The notes: generated from the letters alone by a model not told the origin. A stretch of DNA of 64,000 nucleotides from Alphaproteobacteria bacterium (GCA_024743215.1 JANSWZ010000009.1:62001-126000); one strand, 5' to 3'. Shown: positions 26,148 to 35,639, counted from the first letter of the stretch. A program made the numbers and translations.

Positions 26148-27170
26148 TCAAACAACCCATTCGAAAAGATATCCCGCTGCCAGAGATCCAACGACCGCAA
26201 GGCCCAGATACAGAAGGAACGGTTTCAGCTTCAGGATCGGAGCAATGGCCATTGCGCCCCAGACGCTGACCACACCGCCGGATACCAGGAATGCCATGGC
26301 CGCGCCTGAAGACATGCCGTTCTCAATCAGGCTTCTGGCCAGAGGCAGTGCCGCATAGCCGTCGATGTAAGCGGGTGCACCGACGAAGACTGCAGCGGGG
26401 ATTGCCCACCACTGGTCCTGGCCCACGTAACTGGCAAGCGATCCGGGTGTCAGCGTTGCATTCAGCGCATATTCTGCAGCAAACGCCGGGGTCAGGCAGA
26501 TGAGGATCAGTCTGGTTGTGGCCCAGGCCTGATTGGTAAAAGAGGTCCATCGGCTCTGCGTCCGCCAGACCCAGGGGTCGAACGGCAAATCCGCACCGCA
26601 GCGCGCCGTGCTCAATTGGTGGGCAAGCCCGGAGTCGCGAAGTGCATTTTGCGCCCAGGCCCGCCGTGCAAACAGAGCTGTCACAGCGCCACCGAACAGG
26701 CCCAGACCAAACGCTGCCACTGTCTTGCCCACGGCAAAAGACAGGCCCAGGGTGGCGATGGTTGTGGCCAGCATGGCGGGATCGGTGACGGGAGATGACA
26801 GCCAGAAAGCCATGATCGGAGCCAGTGGTATGCCCGCCGCCAAGAGGCCGGCCATCAAGGGTAGTACCGTCACCCCGCAAACGGGCGTGATGGCGCCAAT
26901 CAGCGACGCAGCCACAATCGTCCGGGCGGTTTGCCCTTCAAAGGCGCGGGAGATATGAGCATCTGCGCCGCTTGCAATGATCCATGCCGCGACCAGGATG
27001 CCGGGCACAACAATTGGCGCGACAAAGACCAGACCCCAGACAACAAAATTCACGGCAGGAACGATGTGCGTTGGCCAGATCGCCGCAACCGCCAACAGCG
27101 CTCCTGCGCCCAATACTCCAAGGATATGGGGGCGATATGTGCGCGTTTTAATGGATGTCTGGTCGGGCAT
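26148..27170 (-). CDS. DUF318/ArsP-like predicted permease
   Basis: 340 residues from the ATG at 27170, chosen for its GGAG ribosome-binding site and because longer forms run into the divergent LysR gene. Eight or more membrane helices. The family signature is GAITPVCGVTVLPLMAGLLA (normally GAxxPxCxxGxxPL) followed by the SSPVTDPAML half, repeated in the second half around FVGAPAYIDGYAALPLA. Relatives include ArsP, which exports organoarsenicals, but the substrate here is unknown. It is divergent from a LysR regulator, with 73 bases between the two starts. Confidence 0.75.
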   Translation of the reverse strand: MPDQTSIKTRTYRPHILGVLGAGALLAVAAIWPTHIVPAVNFVVWGLVFVAPIVVPGILVAAWIIASGADAHISRAFEGQTARTIVAASLIGAITPVCGVTVLPLMAGLLAAGIPLAPIMAFWLSSPVTDPAMLATTIATLGLSFAVGKTVAAFGLGLFGGAVTALFARRAWAQNALRDSGLAHQLSTARCGADLPFDPWVWRTQSRWTSFTNQAWATTRLILICLTPAFAAEYALNATLTPGSLASYVGQDQWWAIPAAVFVGAPAYIDGYAALPLARSLIENGMSSGAAMAFLVSGGVVSVWGAMAIAPILKLKPFLLYLGLAVVGSLAAGYLFEWVV

Positions 27171-27243
27171 GGTGGGCTCCTCAATACTTGCAAGGTAGAG
27201 CGAGGAATGACATGTATAAATCGAATAGTTTAAATAGCTGCCA

Positions 27244-28104
27244 TTGGAAAAACAGATGGAGTGCCTCGACAGCGAGCTTTTGCGCACCTTCATCGCGGTC
27301 ACCAAAGCGGGCAGCGTCACCGATGGTGCTGCCCAAATCCATCGTTCCCAATCAGCCACCAGTCTTCAGATCAAGCGTTTGGAAACCATCATCGGACGCC
27401 CCATCTTTGAGCGGCACGGGCGCGGTGTCGTATTGACCGAAGCCGGGCGATACCTGCTTCCGATCGCCGACGAGGTGATCGCCCGTTTGGATGGCGCGCT
27501 TCGCGACTTGTCCCAACAGGCCGTGCGCGGGAAATTGAGGCTTGGTATTCCGGACGATCACGGGCGCGCCAAACTGGCGCAGATCATAGCCACCTTTACC
27601 CGTGCTCACCCGCAGGTCGAACTGGAGGTCACCTGTGCCTTGAGTCCCGAATTTCCTGGTGCGCTGGAAAAAGGTCGTCTTGATATGGCCGTCTATGAGG
27701 TCGAGCACCCGGCGCAGGGCGAAGAGCTGCTCGTTGAAGATCCCACATGCTGGGTTGCATCGGATCACACTGATTTTTCCGTGGTCGACCCACTGCCTGT
27801 TGCCTTGTTTGACCATGCTTGTTGGTGGCGCGACGCAGCGATTGCATCATTGCAGGCGCGGGGCAGGCCCTATCGGGTGGTCTACTCAAGCCAAAGCGTG
27901 CCAGGGGTGATCGCCGCAGTTGAGGCTGGTGTGGCGATTGGCCTTGTCGGGCAATCCTCTATCAAGCCCGGCCTGTCCAGGGTGTCCGCTGCATTTGGAT
28001 TCGACCCGACACCAACATCCAAGCTCGTTCTGGCAACAGGCAATTTGCACAATCCCGATCTCTTGATGGCCATGAAGTCAGCCATTCGGTCTGCACTGAA
28101 TTGA
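27244..28104 (+). CDS. LysR-family transcriptional regulator
   Basis: 286 residues from TTG, or 282 from the ATG at 27256. N-terminal winged HTH: LLRTFIAVTKAGSVTDGAA, QIHRSQSATSLQIKRLE, FERHGRGVVLTEAG. The C-terminal LysR substrate domain runs from about residue 90 (GKLRLGIPDDHG). It is divergent from the DUF318-like permease and probably controls it; the shared 73-base spacer (27171-27243) holds both promoters. Cysteines in the sensor half (DPTCW, DHACWW) could bind a metal or thiol reagent, but that is only a possibility. Confidence 0.88.
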   Translation: MEKQMECLDSELLRTFIAVTKAGSVTDGAAQIHRSQSATSLQIKRLETIIGRPIFERHGRGVVLTEAGRYLLPIADEVIARLDGALRDLSQQAVRGKLRLGIPDDHGRAKLAQIIATFTRAHPQVELEVTCALSPEFPGALEKGRLDMAVYEVEHPAQGEELLVEDPTCWVASDHTDFSVVDPLPVALFDHACWWRDAAIASLQARGRPYRVVYSSQSVPGVIAAVEAGVAIGLVGQSSIKPGLSRVSAAFGFDPTPTSKLVLATGNLHNPDLLMAMKSAIRSALN

Positions 28105-28551
28105 AATTTTGTACCTGATACGGGCAGACGGGTCGTTGCCACCGAGAGCCGCTGCACAAGCCCATTGACAGGCCAATAGGGATCACACGCTGCACCTGGA
28201 AACACGCCTGCGACCGAGATTTATCAGTTGCCAGATGGCGTATCCGGCGAAGACGCAACTGCCTGTGTCATAGCTCAAATTGACTGGAATGCCGCCTGTG
28301 GCATCGTCATGGATCAGGGGATTTGGGTCTTGCCTATGGCAACATGATAAACACAAAAAAGAGCTGTTTCTGAGCTTGCTGATTTATTGGAAATCGTGAC
28401 GTATACAACTTTTTGCGGAAGGTAAGGAACCGGCACCGCATAATCAAATCAACCAGATAAGCCAAACTCTCTCTTTTGGTTTAAGCTGCCATTGGTTCCA
28501 AAAACTCTGACGACGGACACTCCCGCGCGATTTGGTCTGACCGTGCCCCAA
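28105..28551. other. Intergenic region without visible gene
   Basis: Between the LysR gene and the convergent ATP-grasp gene. No coding frame with family features, no clear terminator with a T-run and no repeat was found. Confidence 0.45.
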
Positions 28552-30699
28552 TCAGGCCAAAGCAAGGGCATCCTTTGAAACGAAATATTTCTTTTCGTTT
28601 TCTTGGATAAGTTTTGCCATCACCATTGGGATGTTAACAGGCATACCTGTTGCCGGCGTTGCAAAGTCCTTATGCGCAATATTTTTCGTGTCATGTAAGT
28701 ACCAATGGCGTTTATCCTGGGTTTCAGGTCCATCGGTCAATCGGAAGACCAGCCGACCAAAATTCAAACCAGGGATTGCTAGTCGCACATTCTCGACGAG
28801 TTTCCTCAATTCTGAAGGGACATTGTCAATATTATGTTGCTTGCCAATCGCACGTAAAGCAACGGCCAGGACCTTATCATAGCCAAAGACAACATTAAGG
28901 AGCTTGAGTGTGTGCCACGGCGACAGGTAGAGTGGGCTGGTGTTTGACGGTTGTAGTCGGTTTGCGATTTTCTTCGCAGCTTCCAGGCTGTTGAATCGGT
29001 GAAACCACAATTTGGATACAGGATCAAAACCGTAAATCTGACCCTTGATTGTTTCAGGAAACTCGTCCAGGTCGCTCATCGACCAAATTGGTCGCAAAGG
29101 TGTCATGGAAATACCGCGTGTGTTGAGAAGTTCTCTGCGGGCAAGGTAATTTTTAGGAGAATGTAGCTTTTTTATATAACGCGTGTTGTTTCCGGCATTA
29201 GCCAACTCATAGCCATTTTGTTTCGGCAGTGCGGCGATGCCGTGCTCAAGTAGAACGCTCGCTGGATGTAACGACTTGGCTACGGCTTGGTTAATGTCGC
29301 CCTCATCTAGCCAAATGGGGGCGAAGGTGTCTGTGCTGAGTTTCAGACTCCTATTTTTTATCCCGCCAGCCACCTGATCACTTGCGTGACAGGAAATACA
29401 GCCCATTGTGTTCGTCGTTTCATTGATTTCAAAAATGACTTCAAACAAGTCTTTGCGCGATCCCTTGAAGCCGAATGTGTTCCAACCGTTTGTTGCAGCT
29501 GACGTTTTAAGATTGAGCTTGCTGGAGTCCAATTTCAACGTATTTGGGATGCGCAATGTCCAGTTTTCGCTGTCCGGCCAGTATCCCCTGTCGGTCTCCA
29601 GGCTCGCTGCCTGACGAACACAATCATTGAAAAACGGATAATGCTGTCCGTGCGTTGTATGGACCATAACACCACCCGTAGGGCGTGAGTTGATATCACA
29701 AATCGCTGAACGCTTTTCACTTGGCGGTTTGGTAAAGTCTTCGCAAAGCAAGTCCAGCCCCCAAAAACCTCGATCATCGAAAACTGAAGTAATCGACTCG
29801 CATAATGCTACGACGCCAGGATGGAGCAGCTCGGTGATCGGTACTAAATCAGCGCCATCTGATAAGTTGGGCCGAATGCCAAGGAGCACCAGCTTTCCTT
29901 TGGGTGGGACCGATTCAAGGTCCATCCCCTGATGTTTAAGTATTTCTTTAGCCAGCTCATTTTTCGGGATCAAGCTTTCATTGACCATATTTGGTAGTGT
30001 TTTCCGGAATTTGTTTTTGTTGTCTACCAACTTTGAAATCGAGTGTTCGCCGTCGCCGACTACGTTGGCGAATATGCGTAAATAAGCAACACGAACTTTT
30101 CCGCCAGCGAGCAATACGCGTAAATCGACCCCCGGGATGTACTCCTCAATCAAGCAGCGAAATGGGCCGAGCTCAGCCTCAGCGCTGTCATATGCCGCTA
30201 TGAGTTCGCCTTCCGAAGTGATATTTGTCGTCACGCCCTTTGATAAACTACCTCCACGGGGCTTTAGCACGATGGGGCATTTGAACTTCTTGAAAACCTC
30301 AAGTGCCTGTGTCTTGTTTGCTGCAGCAGCACTTTTTGGCGCAGAAATTCCGTGACGATTGAGAACTTCGTTGCTGTAAGACTTGTCCCCGGTGACGGCA
30401 ATATCCACTCTTGGTACGCTTGTGATCGCTGTAAGGTCTAGAATTTCACGTTTTCCATTCGGAGTTTCCAGCATTCTGATGCGTGGCTCTTTTGGGTTAA
30501 TCGGCTTGAAATAGACATTGAGACGCTCTCCGGCTTCATCAAGCTGATCAAATTTCCAAGTATCATTCTCAACTGAAAAATACTGAGGTTCCCGCAAATG
30601 AACTGGGAGATAGCTGTAGATTTTCTGAGATATATCGACCCATCTTGGATCAAATATCAGACGGTCAATGTAAAATTCTGCTGTTTTAGCTTTGCTCAT
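28552..30699 (-). CDS. ATP-grasp ligase with unknown C-terminal half and a CxxCH motif
   Basis: About 715 residues from the ATG at 30699 (a longer form starts at 30753). Residues about 105-370 form an ATP-grasp domain closest in pattern to cyanophycin-synthetase-type ligases: IVLKPRGGSLSKGV (ATP-lysine and glycine loop), LIEEYIPGVDLRVLL, VVGDGEHSISKLVD, and the metal site in LDLLCEDF and AICDINSRPTGG. Such enzymes join an amino group to an acyl-phosphate. The second half (about 400-715) is not recognised; it carries MGCISCHASD near residue 434, a CxxCH pattern as in c-type haem sites, odd for a protein without signal peptide. The gene is alone on its strand in the tRNA-Arg island. Substrates are unknown. 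Confidence 0.75.
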   Translation of the reverse strand: MSKAKTAEFYIDRLIFDPRWVDISQKIYSYLPVHLREPQYFSVENDTWKFDQLDEAGERLNVYFKPINPKEPRIRMLETPNGKREILDLTAITSVPRVDIAVTGDKSYSNEVLNRHGISAPKSAAAANKTQALEVFKKFKCPIVLKPRGGSLSKGVTTNITSEGELIAAYDSAEAELGPFRCLIEEYIPGVDLRVLLAGGKVRVAYLRIFANVVGDGEHSISKLVDNKNKFRKTLPNMVNESLIPKNELAKEILKHQGMDLESVPPKGKLVLLGIRPNLSDGADLVPITELLHPGVVALCESITSVFDDRGFWGLDLLCEDFTKPPSEKRSAICDINSRPTGGVMVHTTHGQHYPFFNDCVRQAASLETDRGYWPDSENWTLRIPNTLKLDSSKLNLKTSAATNGWNTFGFKGSRKDLFEVIFEINETTNTMGCISCHASDQVAGGIKNRSLKLSTDTFAPIWLDEGDINQAVAKSLHPASVLLEHGIAALPKQNGYELANAGNNTRYIKKLHSPKNYLARRELLNTRGISMTPLRPIWSMSDLDEFPETIKGQIYGFDPVSKLWFHRFNSLEAAKKIANRLQPSNTSPLYLSPWHTLKLLNVVFGYDKVLAVALRAIGKQHNIDNVPSELRKLVENVRLAIPGLNFGRLVFRLTDGPETQDKRHWYLHDTKNIAHKDFATPATGMPVNIPMVMAKLIQENEKKYFVSKDALALA

Positions 30700-30759
30700 G
30701 ATTGCCCCGCGTCGGTTCCCAGTAATTACACTACCCATCATGGCCAAGTCCATTATGCA

Positions 30760-30882
30760 GGCACACCGAATGTCTGGCGTGTCATCCGGAACATGGCAGG
30801 TCTGGATGATGTCCGCATGCCTGATCTTCGGGACTGTATTGCGAGCATAGCACTATCAGGGGGCAAGCCTGCCATCCACGAA
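30760..30882 (+). pseudogene. Tyrosine-integrase C-terminal remnant
   Basis: The plus-strand frame reads VWRVIRNMAGLDDVRMPDLR then DCIASIALSGGKP. It matches the box II region of rhizobial phage-type integrases (W..IR..AGL.DVR.HDLRH..AS.AL..G). The usual HDLRH is now PDLRD, so the active site is lost although the arginine remains. No upstream catalytic domain or downstream tyrosine box is visible; the frame continues into unrelated sequence to 31113. Confidence 0.6.
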
Positions 30883-31222
30883 ACCGAAGAGATCGTTACA
30901 AACCTGAGGCAGGTTGATTTCGGACGAGATCCCCTAAGTGAATTTGACTCTGAAGTTCAATTCCAAATGCAAACGCGCCCCTTACTTGGCGGGAACCAAA
31001 TCAGCCCATTGTATGCCAACGCGATGATGAATGCAGTGATCGAGCGCCAAAAATATTGGAATGGAAATCGATTGTTGAGCAATTGTTCTGAGTGCAAATT
31101 AATCTGTTTTTAGGTCAAAAAAACATTGGCTCACAGTGGCGTGCAAAAGAGGGCGGAAATTGCGCAGAAATGAGCTAATATGACGAGGCTGTGGGGGGCT
31201 CTTCCAATGAGAGGATGTCTCG

Positions 31223-31714
31223 ATGAGTACGCAAAATATCATTATTCAACAACCGCAACCCTTCGATCTGGTGGGAAGCAACATATTGATAGCCGGGATT
31301 GCCGTGGCCTTTGAGGGCACGCTGACCATCAATGTGAGCGAAGGGCATGACGAATATGCGTCTTTTACCACCGTTGGCTCGCTCGCGCTGAAACAATTTC
31401 AGGGCCACATCTCCATTCCTGAAACCAATTCCTTTCAACTCAGTCGCCTGTTCGTGCGGCTGGCAGATGACACAGGGAATGAAGATGGCCCAGCGGTCAC
31501 AATCCCGGTTCTGTTCGGGCCCAAAATTCTGCCCGGTTATACAGGATACCGGAACTACACGGTGGTTTCGGGAGACAATTTGACAAAAATTGCGCAAAGC
31601 GAATACGGCAACGATGACTTCCAGCCCATCCTGCAGGCGAACCAAGATATCATCAGCGATCCAGACCTGATCCTGGTCGGTCAGACATTGCGCATTCCCC
31701 GCAATGACACGTGA
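31223..31714 (+). CDS. Gmad2-like domain protein with C-terminal LysM
   Basis: 163 residues. The first part (about 10-95, PFDLVGSNILIAGIAVAFEG, then FQGHISIPETNSFQLSRLFV) resembles the immunoglobulin-like Gmad2 domain. Residues about 111-158 are a LysM module (YTVVSGDNLTKIAQSEYGN, ILQANQDIISDPDLI, VGQTLRIP) that binds peptidoglycan or chitin-like glycans. There is no signal peptide at the chosen ATG, so it is either exported by another route or works inside the cell, as some LysM proteins of phage tails and secretion devices do. An AGAGGATG sequence lies upstream of the ATG. Confidence 0.75.
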   Translation: MSTQNIIIQQPQPFDLVGSNILIAGIAVAFEGTLTINVSEGHDEYASFTTVGSLALKQFQGHISIPETNSFQLSRLFVRLADDTGNEDGPAVTIPVLFGPKILPGYTGYRNYTVVSGDNLTKIAQSEYGNDDFQPILQANQDIISDPDLILVGQTLRIPRNDT

Positions 31715-32509
31715 TCATGAGGTAGCGCCATGTGCTGATTAGGATGTGAATGCCGTCAGTGGATCACGATGTCTGCTGACGGCGGCCGCTTCCAGTCTTG
31801 GCTATTGGATAGCCACGCATCGCTACTCACGCCATCTGCAGCTCAAAAGACTACATCAAATCAGCAATGAGCATATCTGACAGGGATACATTTTATCCCT
31901 TCTTTGACACCTGAACGCAAAGGTTTTGGAACAACATTCAGGCACGTTGAATCATCGAGGGAATTTTTCTGCTCCCATATGCCAGCTTGACTACAACACT
32001 CAAAGACCACAAACGAGTCTCAACGGGCTGGCACCCTATGAATTTGTAACCCGGTCACAAGACCAAAACTGGAACAGAGCTAGCTAAAAAACGGGTGCAA
32101 TCTGGGGAGCAGGTCAACCAGACTGGTAGCGATCGATTTTCCATCGCTTTATTTGGTTGCGAGGGTCTGTCCATACCGAGTGCGAAGGATTGTACACATA
32201 GCGGTTTGATATGATTTTAACGATCACTTTCACAGTAAGTTGGCAGAGCTAGACCGAGGTCCCATATAAAAGTTTTATATAATAAAATCAGATTTTTATA
32301 AAAAAATTAGATTTCGATATCGTAGTGTAATTTCGTAGTAAATGAGAAGTTTCTATCATGAGCGAACGGCAATGCAAAAGCAATAAATAGATGTGCCGAT
32401 ACTCGTTGATGAGATGCCGGTATCCAATGTTCTATGGGTGTTATGAAAAATGATCATCTTAGATTAACATACTATTTTGGTCAGTCATATTGGGAAGCAG
32501 GCATTCATA
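31715..32509. other. AT-rich spacer in the island
   Basis: About 800 bases without a convincing gene. A hairpin GCCGTCAG (31752-31759) with CTGACGGC (31776-31783) follows the LysM gene but has a 16-base loop and no T-run. The part from 32270 to 32320 is extremely AT-rich (runs of TTTTATA and AAAAAAATTAG type) and probably carries the promoter for the next gene. Confidence 0.45.
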
Positions 32510-33037
32510 ATGAAGAAAATAATTTGCATCGTGGTAGGATTGTTGATCGCTTATAATGGTTATGCATTTGGTGAAGAACGAAAACCTAGCAGTGATCTTT
32601 TATTAAAAGCTTTCACAAAGAACCCTATGATTTGCTTCCAGAATTCTTCCAACCTATGGGTGCCACAAGAACGAATACGGCCTGATGGCGTAACTGTTTT
32701 ACCAAACCAATACGCTGCTGCGGCAAGCTGTGATGGGTTCACCAAGCATATGAAAGTTAATTATTCTGGTTGGGAAAATAGACGATATTACGCGACTGGT
32801 GGTGGATATTTTTATGAAGGTACAGAGTGGGACATTGGAAGCAGCCCTGAACAAATTACTGTTCTACAGTCACAACAGAAGGAAGCATCAAACCTCGGGC
32901 AAAAAGGCACAAGTTGGCAATGCAAAATTGCTTGGTTGAGCCATTCAAAAATTGGTTCAGTTCCCCCACCAGCGGATTTTTTTTGTACTGTGCAATGTTG
33001 TGCATATGAAGAGGATATAGGGGTATTGCTGGAATAA
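32510..33037 (+). CDS. Secreted cysteine-containing hypothetical protein
   Basis: 175 residues from the ATG at 32510 (an earlier GTG-type start at 32477 would spoil the signal peptide). Signal peptide MKKIICIVVGLLIAYNGYAF. The mature protein has six or more cysteines (MICFQN, AASCDGF, WQCKIAW, FFCTVQCCAYEE), suggesting disulfides and an exported location. I do not recognise the family. AT-rich composition and position beside the HNH nuclease gene fit an acquired gene. Confidence 0.55.
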   Translation: MKKIICIVVGLLIAYNGYAFGEERKPSSDLLLKAFTKNPMICFQNSSNLWVPQERIRPDGVTVLPNQYAAAASCDGFTKHMKVNYSGWENRRYYATGGGYFYEGTEWDIGSSPEQITVLQSQQKEASNLGQKGTSWQCKIAWLSHSKIGSVPPPADFFCTVQCCAYEEDIGVLLE

Positions 33038-33184
33038 TCCAAGGCTAATATTCTTTCACATATCATAACATATGAAACACTATTTGGAAGCTCGGAACAC
33101 AGGGTGTTCAGGTGTTTCATTTCTACGTTTCTTAGTCAGATTGACGTACCGCATTGGTTTACAACCCGGCCCATGTCTTAATGC

Positions 33185-34096
33185 CTATTGCTTGAAGCAA
33201 TTATCCCGATGCCATTTTAGATATCTTGGGTGTGGTCGGTGTGATGGTGATGATGGCGGTATGGCTTTACCGGTATGATTGATCATTGCCTTGATTTGAT
33301 CAGGATCGTTGGTTTGACGAGAAATCAGAACCTCAAGATCATCACCCAGACCAATCAGACCTCTGTCAAACATCCAGTGAGCAGTGCCAGAAAGTGCAAG
33401 TCCATTGCGTATTGTATCAGGTCCATGATGCTGTACAGGCTTAATGTGAGCAGCTTCCACTTCAGCACGTCCACCACCATTGATGAGCTTTAACCCGGTG
33501 ATTGCACAACGACTATCATAAGCCTCCAACACAAGTTTTCTAAATACCCTGTCTCTGGGTATCCGGCTGATCGTTTGCTCTACCCGTGTTCGCTCATCAT
33601 CATAGGTAAATGGTTCCGGTACATCTGAAAATCCATCAAGGGGTACATATTCATCAATCGGATCAGCTCTTGGTAACAAGTCTGTCTCTTCTGGAAATCC
33701 TGTACCCACGATAGCCGCGAAATCCTTATCTGATACGGGTCTGATTGCCCATTGGACTAGACCACCGTTCAACTTTCCATCTGGCTTTCGTAGATCAGAT
33801 TCCATGAACCCATCATCTTTGCGAAATGATACAAATTGCTCAAATGGTAAAAAGGTATTGGGTTCTATCTCAGCGATGAACATATCAGGAATTACAGGGT
33901 CAGGAGCAATGGATCTTATCTTGGCAATACCAGTATAGCCAAGTCGCCCACCGCCACCACGGGGTTCATAGTAGATGATCCAATCATCGACATATTGCCG
34001 TGCACGATTCAAGTACCGCTTCGGGAACTGGTATCGTTCTTCAGGGAAGTCATCATATTTAGAATCTGCTCGATGGACGAGTATACCTTTTGCCAT
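33185..34096 (-). CDS. HNH endonuclease with N-terminal reader-like domain
   Basis: 303 residues. The C-terminal part (about 190-260) is an HNH_2-type nuclease: YDSRCAITG with the first cysteine, EAAHIKPVQHHGPDTIRNG (catalytic histidine and the following N) and LALSGTAHWMFDRGLIGL. The N-terminal half (about 1-110; DDWIIYYEPRGGGGRLGYTG and IAEIEPNTFLPFEQFVSF) looks like a PUA/EVE- or SRA-like base-binding fold. This combination is typical of modification-dependent restriction enzymes, so a defence role against modified phage DNA is a reasonable inference. No methyltransferase gene is adjacent. An AGAGGT ribosome-binding sequence precedes the ATG. Confidence 0.78.
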   Translation of the reverse strand: MAKGILVHRADSKYDDFPEERYQFPKRYLNRARQYVDDWIIYYEPRGGGGRLGYTGIAKIRSIAPDPVIPDMFIAEIEPNTFLPFEQFVSFRKDDGFMESDLRKPDGKLNGGLVQWAIRPVSDKDFAAIVGTGFPEETDLLPRADPIDEYVPLDGFSDVPEPFTYDDERTRVEQTISRIPRDRVFRKLVLEAYDSRCAITGLKLINGGGRAEVEAAHIKPVQHHGPDTIRNGLALSGTAHWMFDRGLIGLGDDLEVLISRQTNDPDQIKAMINHTGKAIPPSSPSHRPHPRYLKWHRDNCFKQ

Positions 34097-34222
34097 GGAT
34101 ACCTCTTCGCGGATTCACAATGGTGGCATTGGCCACTGATCAATAATCAGTGGTGGAGAATTTGAAAAGCTACAAGCAAAACGTACAAATATTTAGCACG
34201 TGTTTCAATCGCTATTCCAAGA

Positions 34223-34678
34223 TTACATTCCCCACCGCTTTAACACTTCATCCGCATCTGAGCGATCCTCCTTTATCCGAATGGCAGTTTGCCGTGCTAC
34301 TCCTGCTTCAGGTGCAATAACGCTATCTCTACGACCCTGATCGATCATAACGGTGATCATTTCATAGGACGTCCGATCATATGGTGGCTTTCGTCCAGCG
34401 TCTTTAGTCTTATCGTTGATCGCATTGGCTATACCTAAGCGCTGAACTTGTTTTACCCTTCTGCTGTCGGCAGCCATGAGCGCTATCAGTGCGTCTCTCA
34501 CCGCTCGCAGGATGGGGCCCTTTGCAGATCCATCGAATGTCATGTTGTTAATGATCGTCTTGATGACAATGCCATCGTTCATGAATGTACGAATTGTTCC
34601 AGTAACGTCGGTATAATTGCGACCAAGACGATCTACCCACCGGACGACCAATGTGTCGGGAGAGGGGTGTAAAACCAT
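34223..34678 (-). pseudogene. Serine recombinase (resolvase family), N-terminus missing
   Basis: 151 residues that start inside the resolvase domain at DTLVVRWVDRLGRN, then TFMNDGIVIKTIINNM, and end with an HTH (GVARQTAIRIKED). The first 60 or so residues, with the catalytic serine and YxRVST-type motif, are absent, and the upstream sequence up to the tRNA shows no matching frame. The protein can no longer recombine DNA. It lies 158 bases from the tRNA-Arg gene, where an integration module would be expected. Confidence 0.75.
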
Positions 34679-34836
34679 TAGAAACCACGGCTTTCGGAGA
34701 GGTTTGAGGACAAAAGAACGGTGCTAAAACTCGTTGTTCCAAGCTCTATTGCTATCATCGAAATGGGGTTTTCGAACCGCCGTAACCGCTGTACCTTTTA
34801 GGGCGTTTGCAGACATTTCAACCAATGAAAAGGTTA

Positions 34837-34913
<77 letters not shown>

Positions 34914-34977
34914 TTTGGATATGAAGTCTGTTTAGCGGATGCGGTGGCTGGTCGCAACGGGGAAATCGGGCTGACGT

Positions 34978-35006
34978 AAAAAAGGTCGGCATCTACGCCG
35001 ACCTTT
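34978..35006 (-). terminator. Rho-independent terminator
   Basis: Perfect 10-base stem AAAGGTCGGC (34981-34990) with GCCGACCTTT (34997-35006), loop ATCTAC. On the minus strand it is followed by a run of T, so it ends the gene at 35018-35581. It also insulates the tRNA-Arg gene. Confidence 0.85.
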
Positions 35007-35017
35007 GTCACATTGCT

Positions 35018-35581
35018 CTACCAGGTGCGCCGTGGTCCCACATCTATGTGGTAGTGGCCGCCGCGATAGTATTTATAGCCGCCAACGCCGGGATGGCTTT
35101 TGAGGAAGCGGACGACGGCTTCCGGATTGGCGCGCACGCCAAAATCAGCCGCCTTGCATTTGCGATGCCACGATTTGCGGGCGCCACCTTTGAGCAGATT
35201 TTCCAGCCACCAGCGTTTGGTTGAAGTCACCGACACCGGGCCGAATTGATGAGCCACATCCTGCAGGACATTCTTAAGGCGCCGTGGCAGGCACCATTTC
35301 GTGTCGGAATAGGTCACCTGCGCATGGGGGTAAGGCACACCGGATTTACGCGTGCTGCCACAGCCGGCAAGGGCAAAGGCCAGCAGCATGATGGCCAGAA
35401 CCAGTGCCATGCGTTGCAGGTTGATCGGCTGCGGGTCAAACGGTTTGCGCGGCTGAACCGGTCGGCTAAAACGCCGACCAAAGCGGGTTTGCCCGGCAGC
35501 GTGAGAACCGGGAATATCCGGCACGCTGAAGGTGGCGTTCAGGGCGTCTGTGCCCGAGTGTTTTTGAGTGCGATGTTCCAT
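35018..35581 (-). CDS. Peptidase M15-like (YcbK/DUF882-type) exported protein
   Basis: 187 residues as drawn. The C-terminal domain has the M15-type zinc pattern: KSWHRKCKAADFGV (His and Asp) and the closing GHYHIDVG histidine. Such proteins cut or bind peptidoglycan peptides. A hydrophobic segment with a lipobox (ALVLAIMLLAFALAGC) begins at an inner methionine (35410). Use of that start would give a 130-residue lipoprotein; the longer N-terminus is proline-rich and may not be translated. Its terminator follows at 34978-35006. Confidence 0.65.
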   Translation of the reverse strand: MEHRTQKHSGTDALNATFSVPDIPGSHAAGQTRFGRRFSRPVQPRKPFDPQPINLQRMALVLAIMLLAFALAGCGSTRKSGVPYPHAQVTYSDTKWCLPRRLKNVLQDVAHQFGPVSVTSTKRWWLENLLKGGARKSWHRKCKAADFGVRANPEAVVRFLKSHPGVGGYKYYRGGHYHIDVGPRRTW

Positions 35582-35639
35582 GGGCGCACCCTACCCACGC
35601 AGGGTTAATTTCGTGATGAGAAAGCTGGTTGATAAAGTG

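Larger units (their letters stand above)
26054..34836. mobile_element. Candidate genomic island at tRNA-Arg(CCG)
   Basis: The 8.8 kb between the decayed tRNA 3' copy and the intact tRNA gene holds an integrase C-terminal remnant (30760-30882), a truncated serine recombinase next to the tRNA (34223-34678), an HNH nuclease, and unknown genes of lower GC. No intact integrase remains, so it appears fixed. The permease/LysR pair at the left end looks host-like in composition, so the island could be composite or the left boundary could be elsewhere. Confidence 0.45.
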
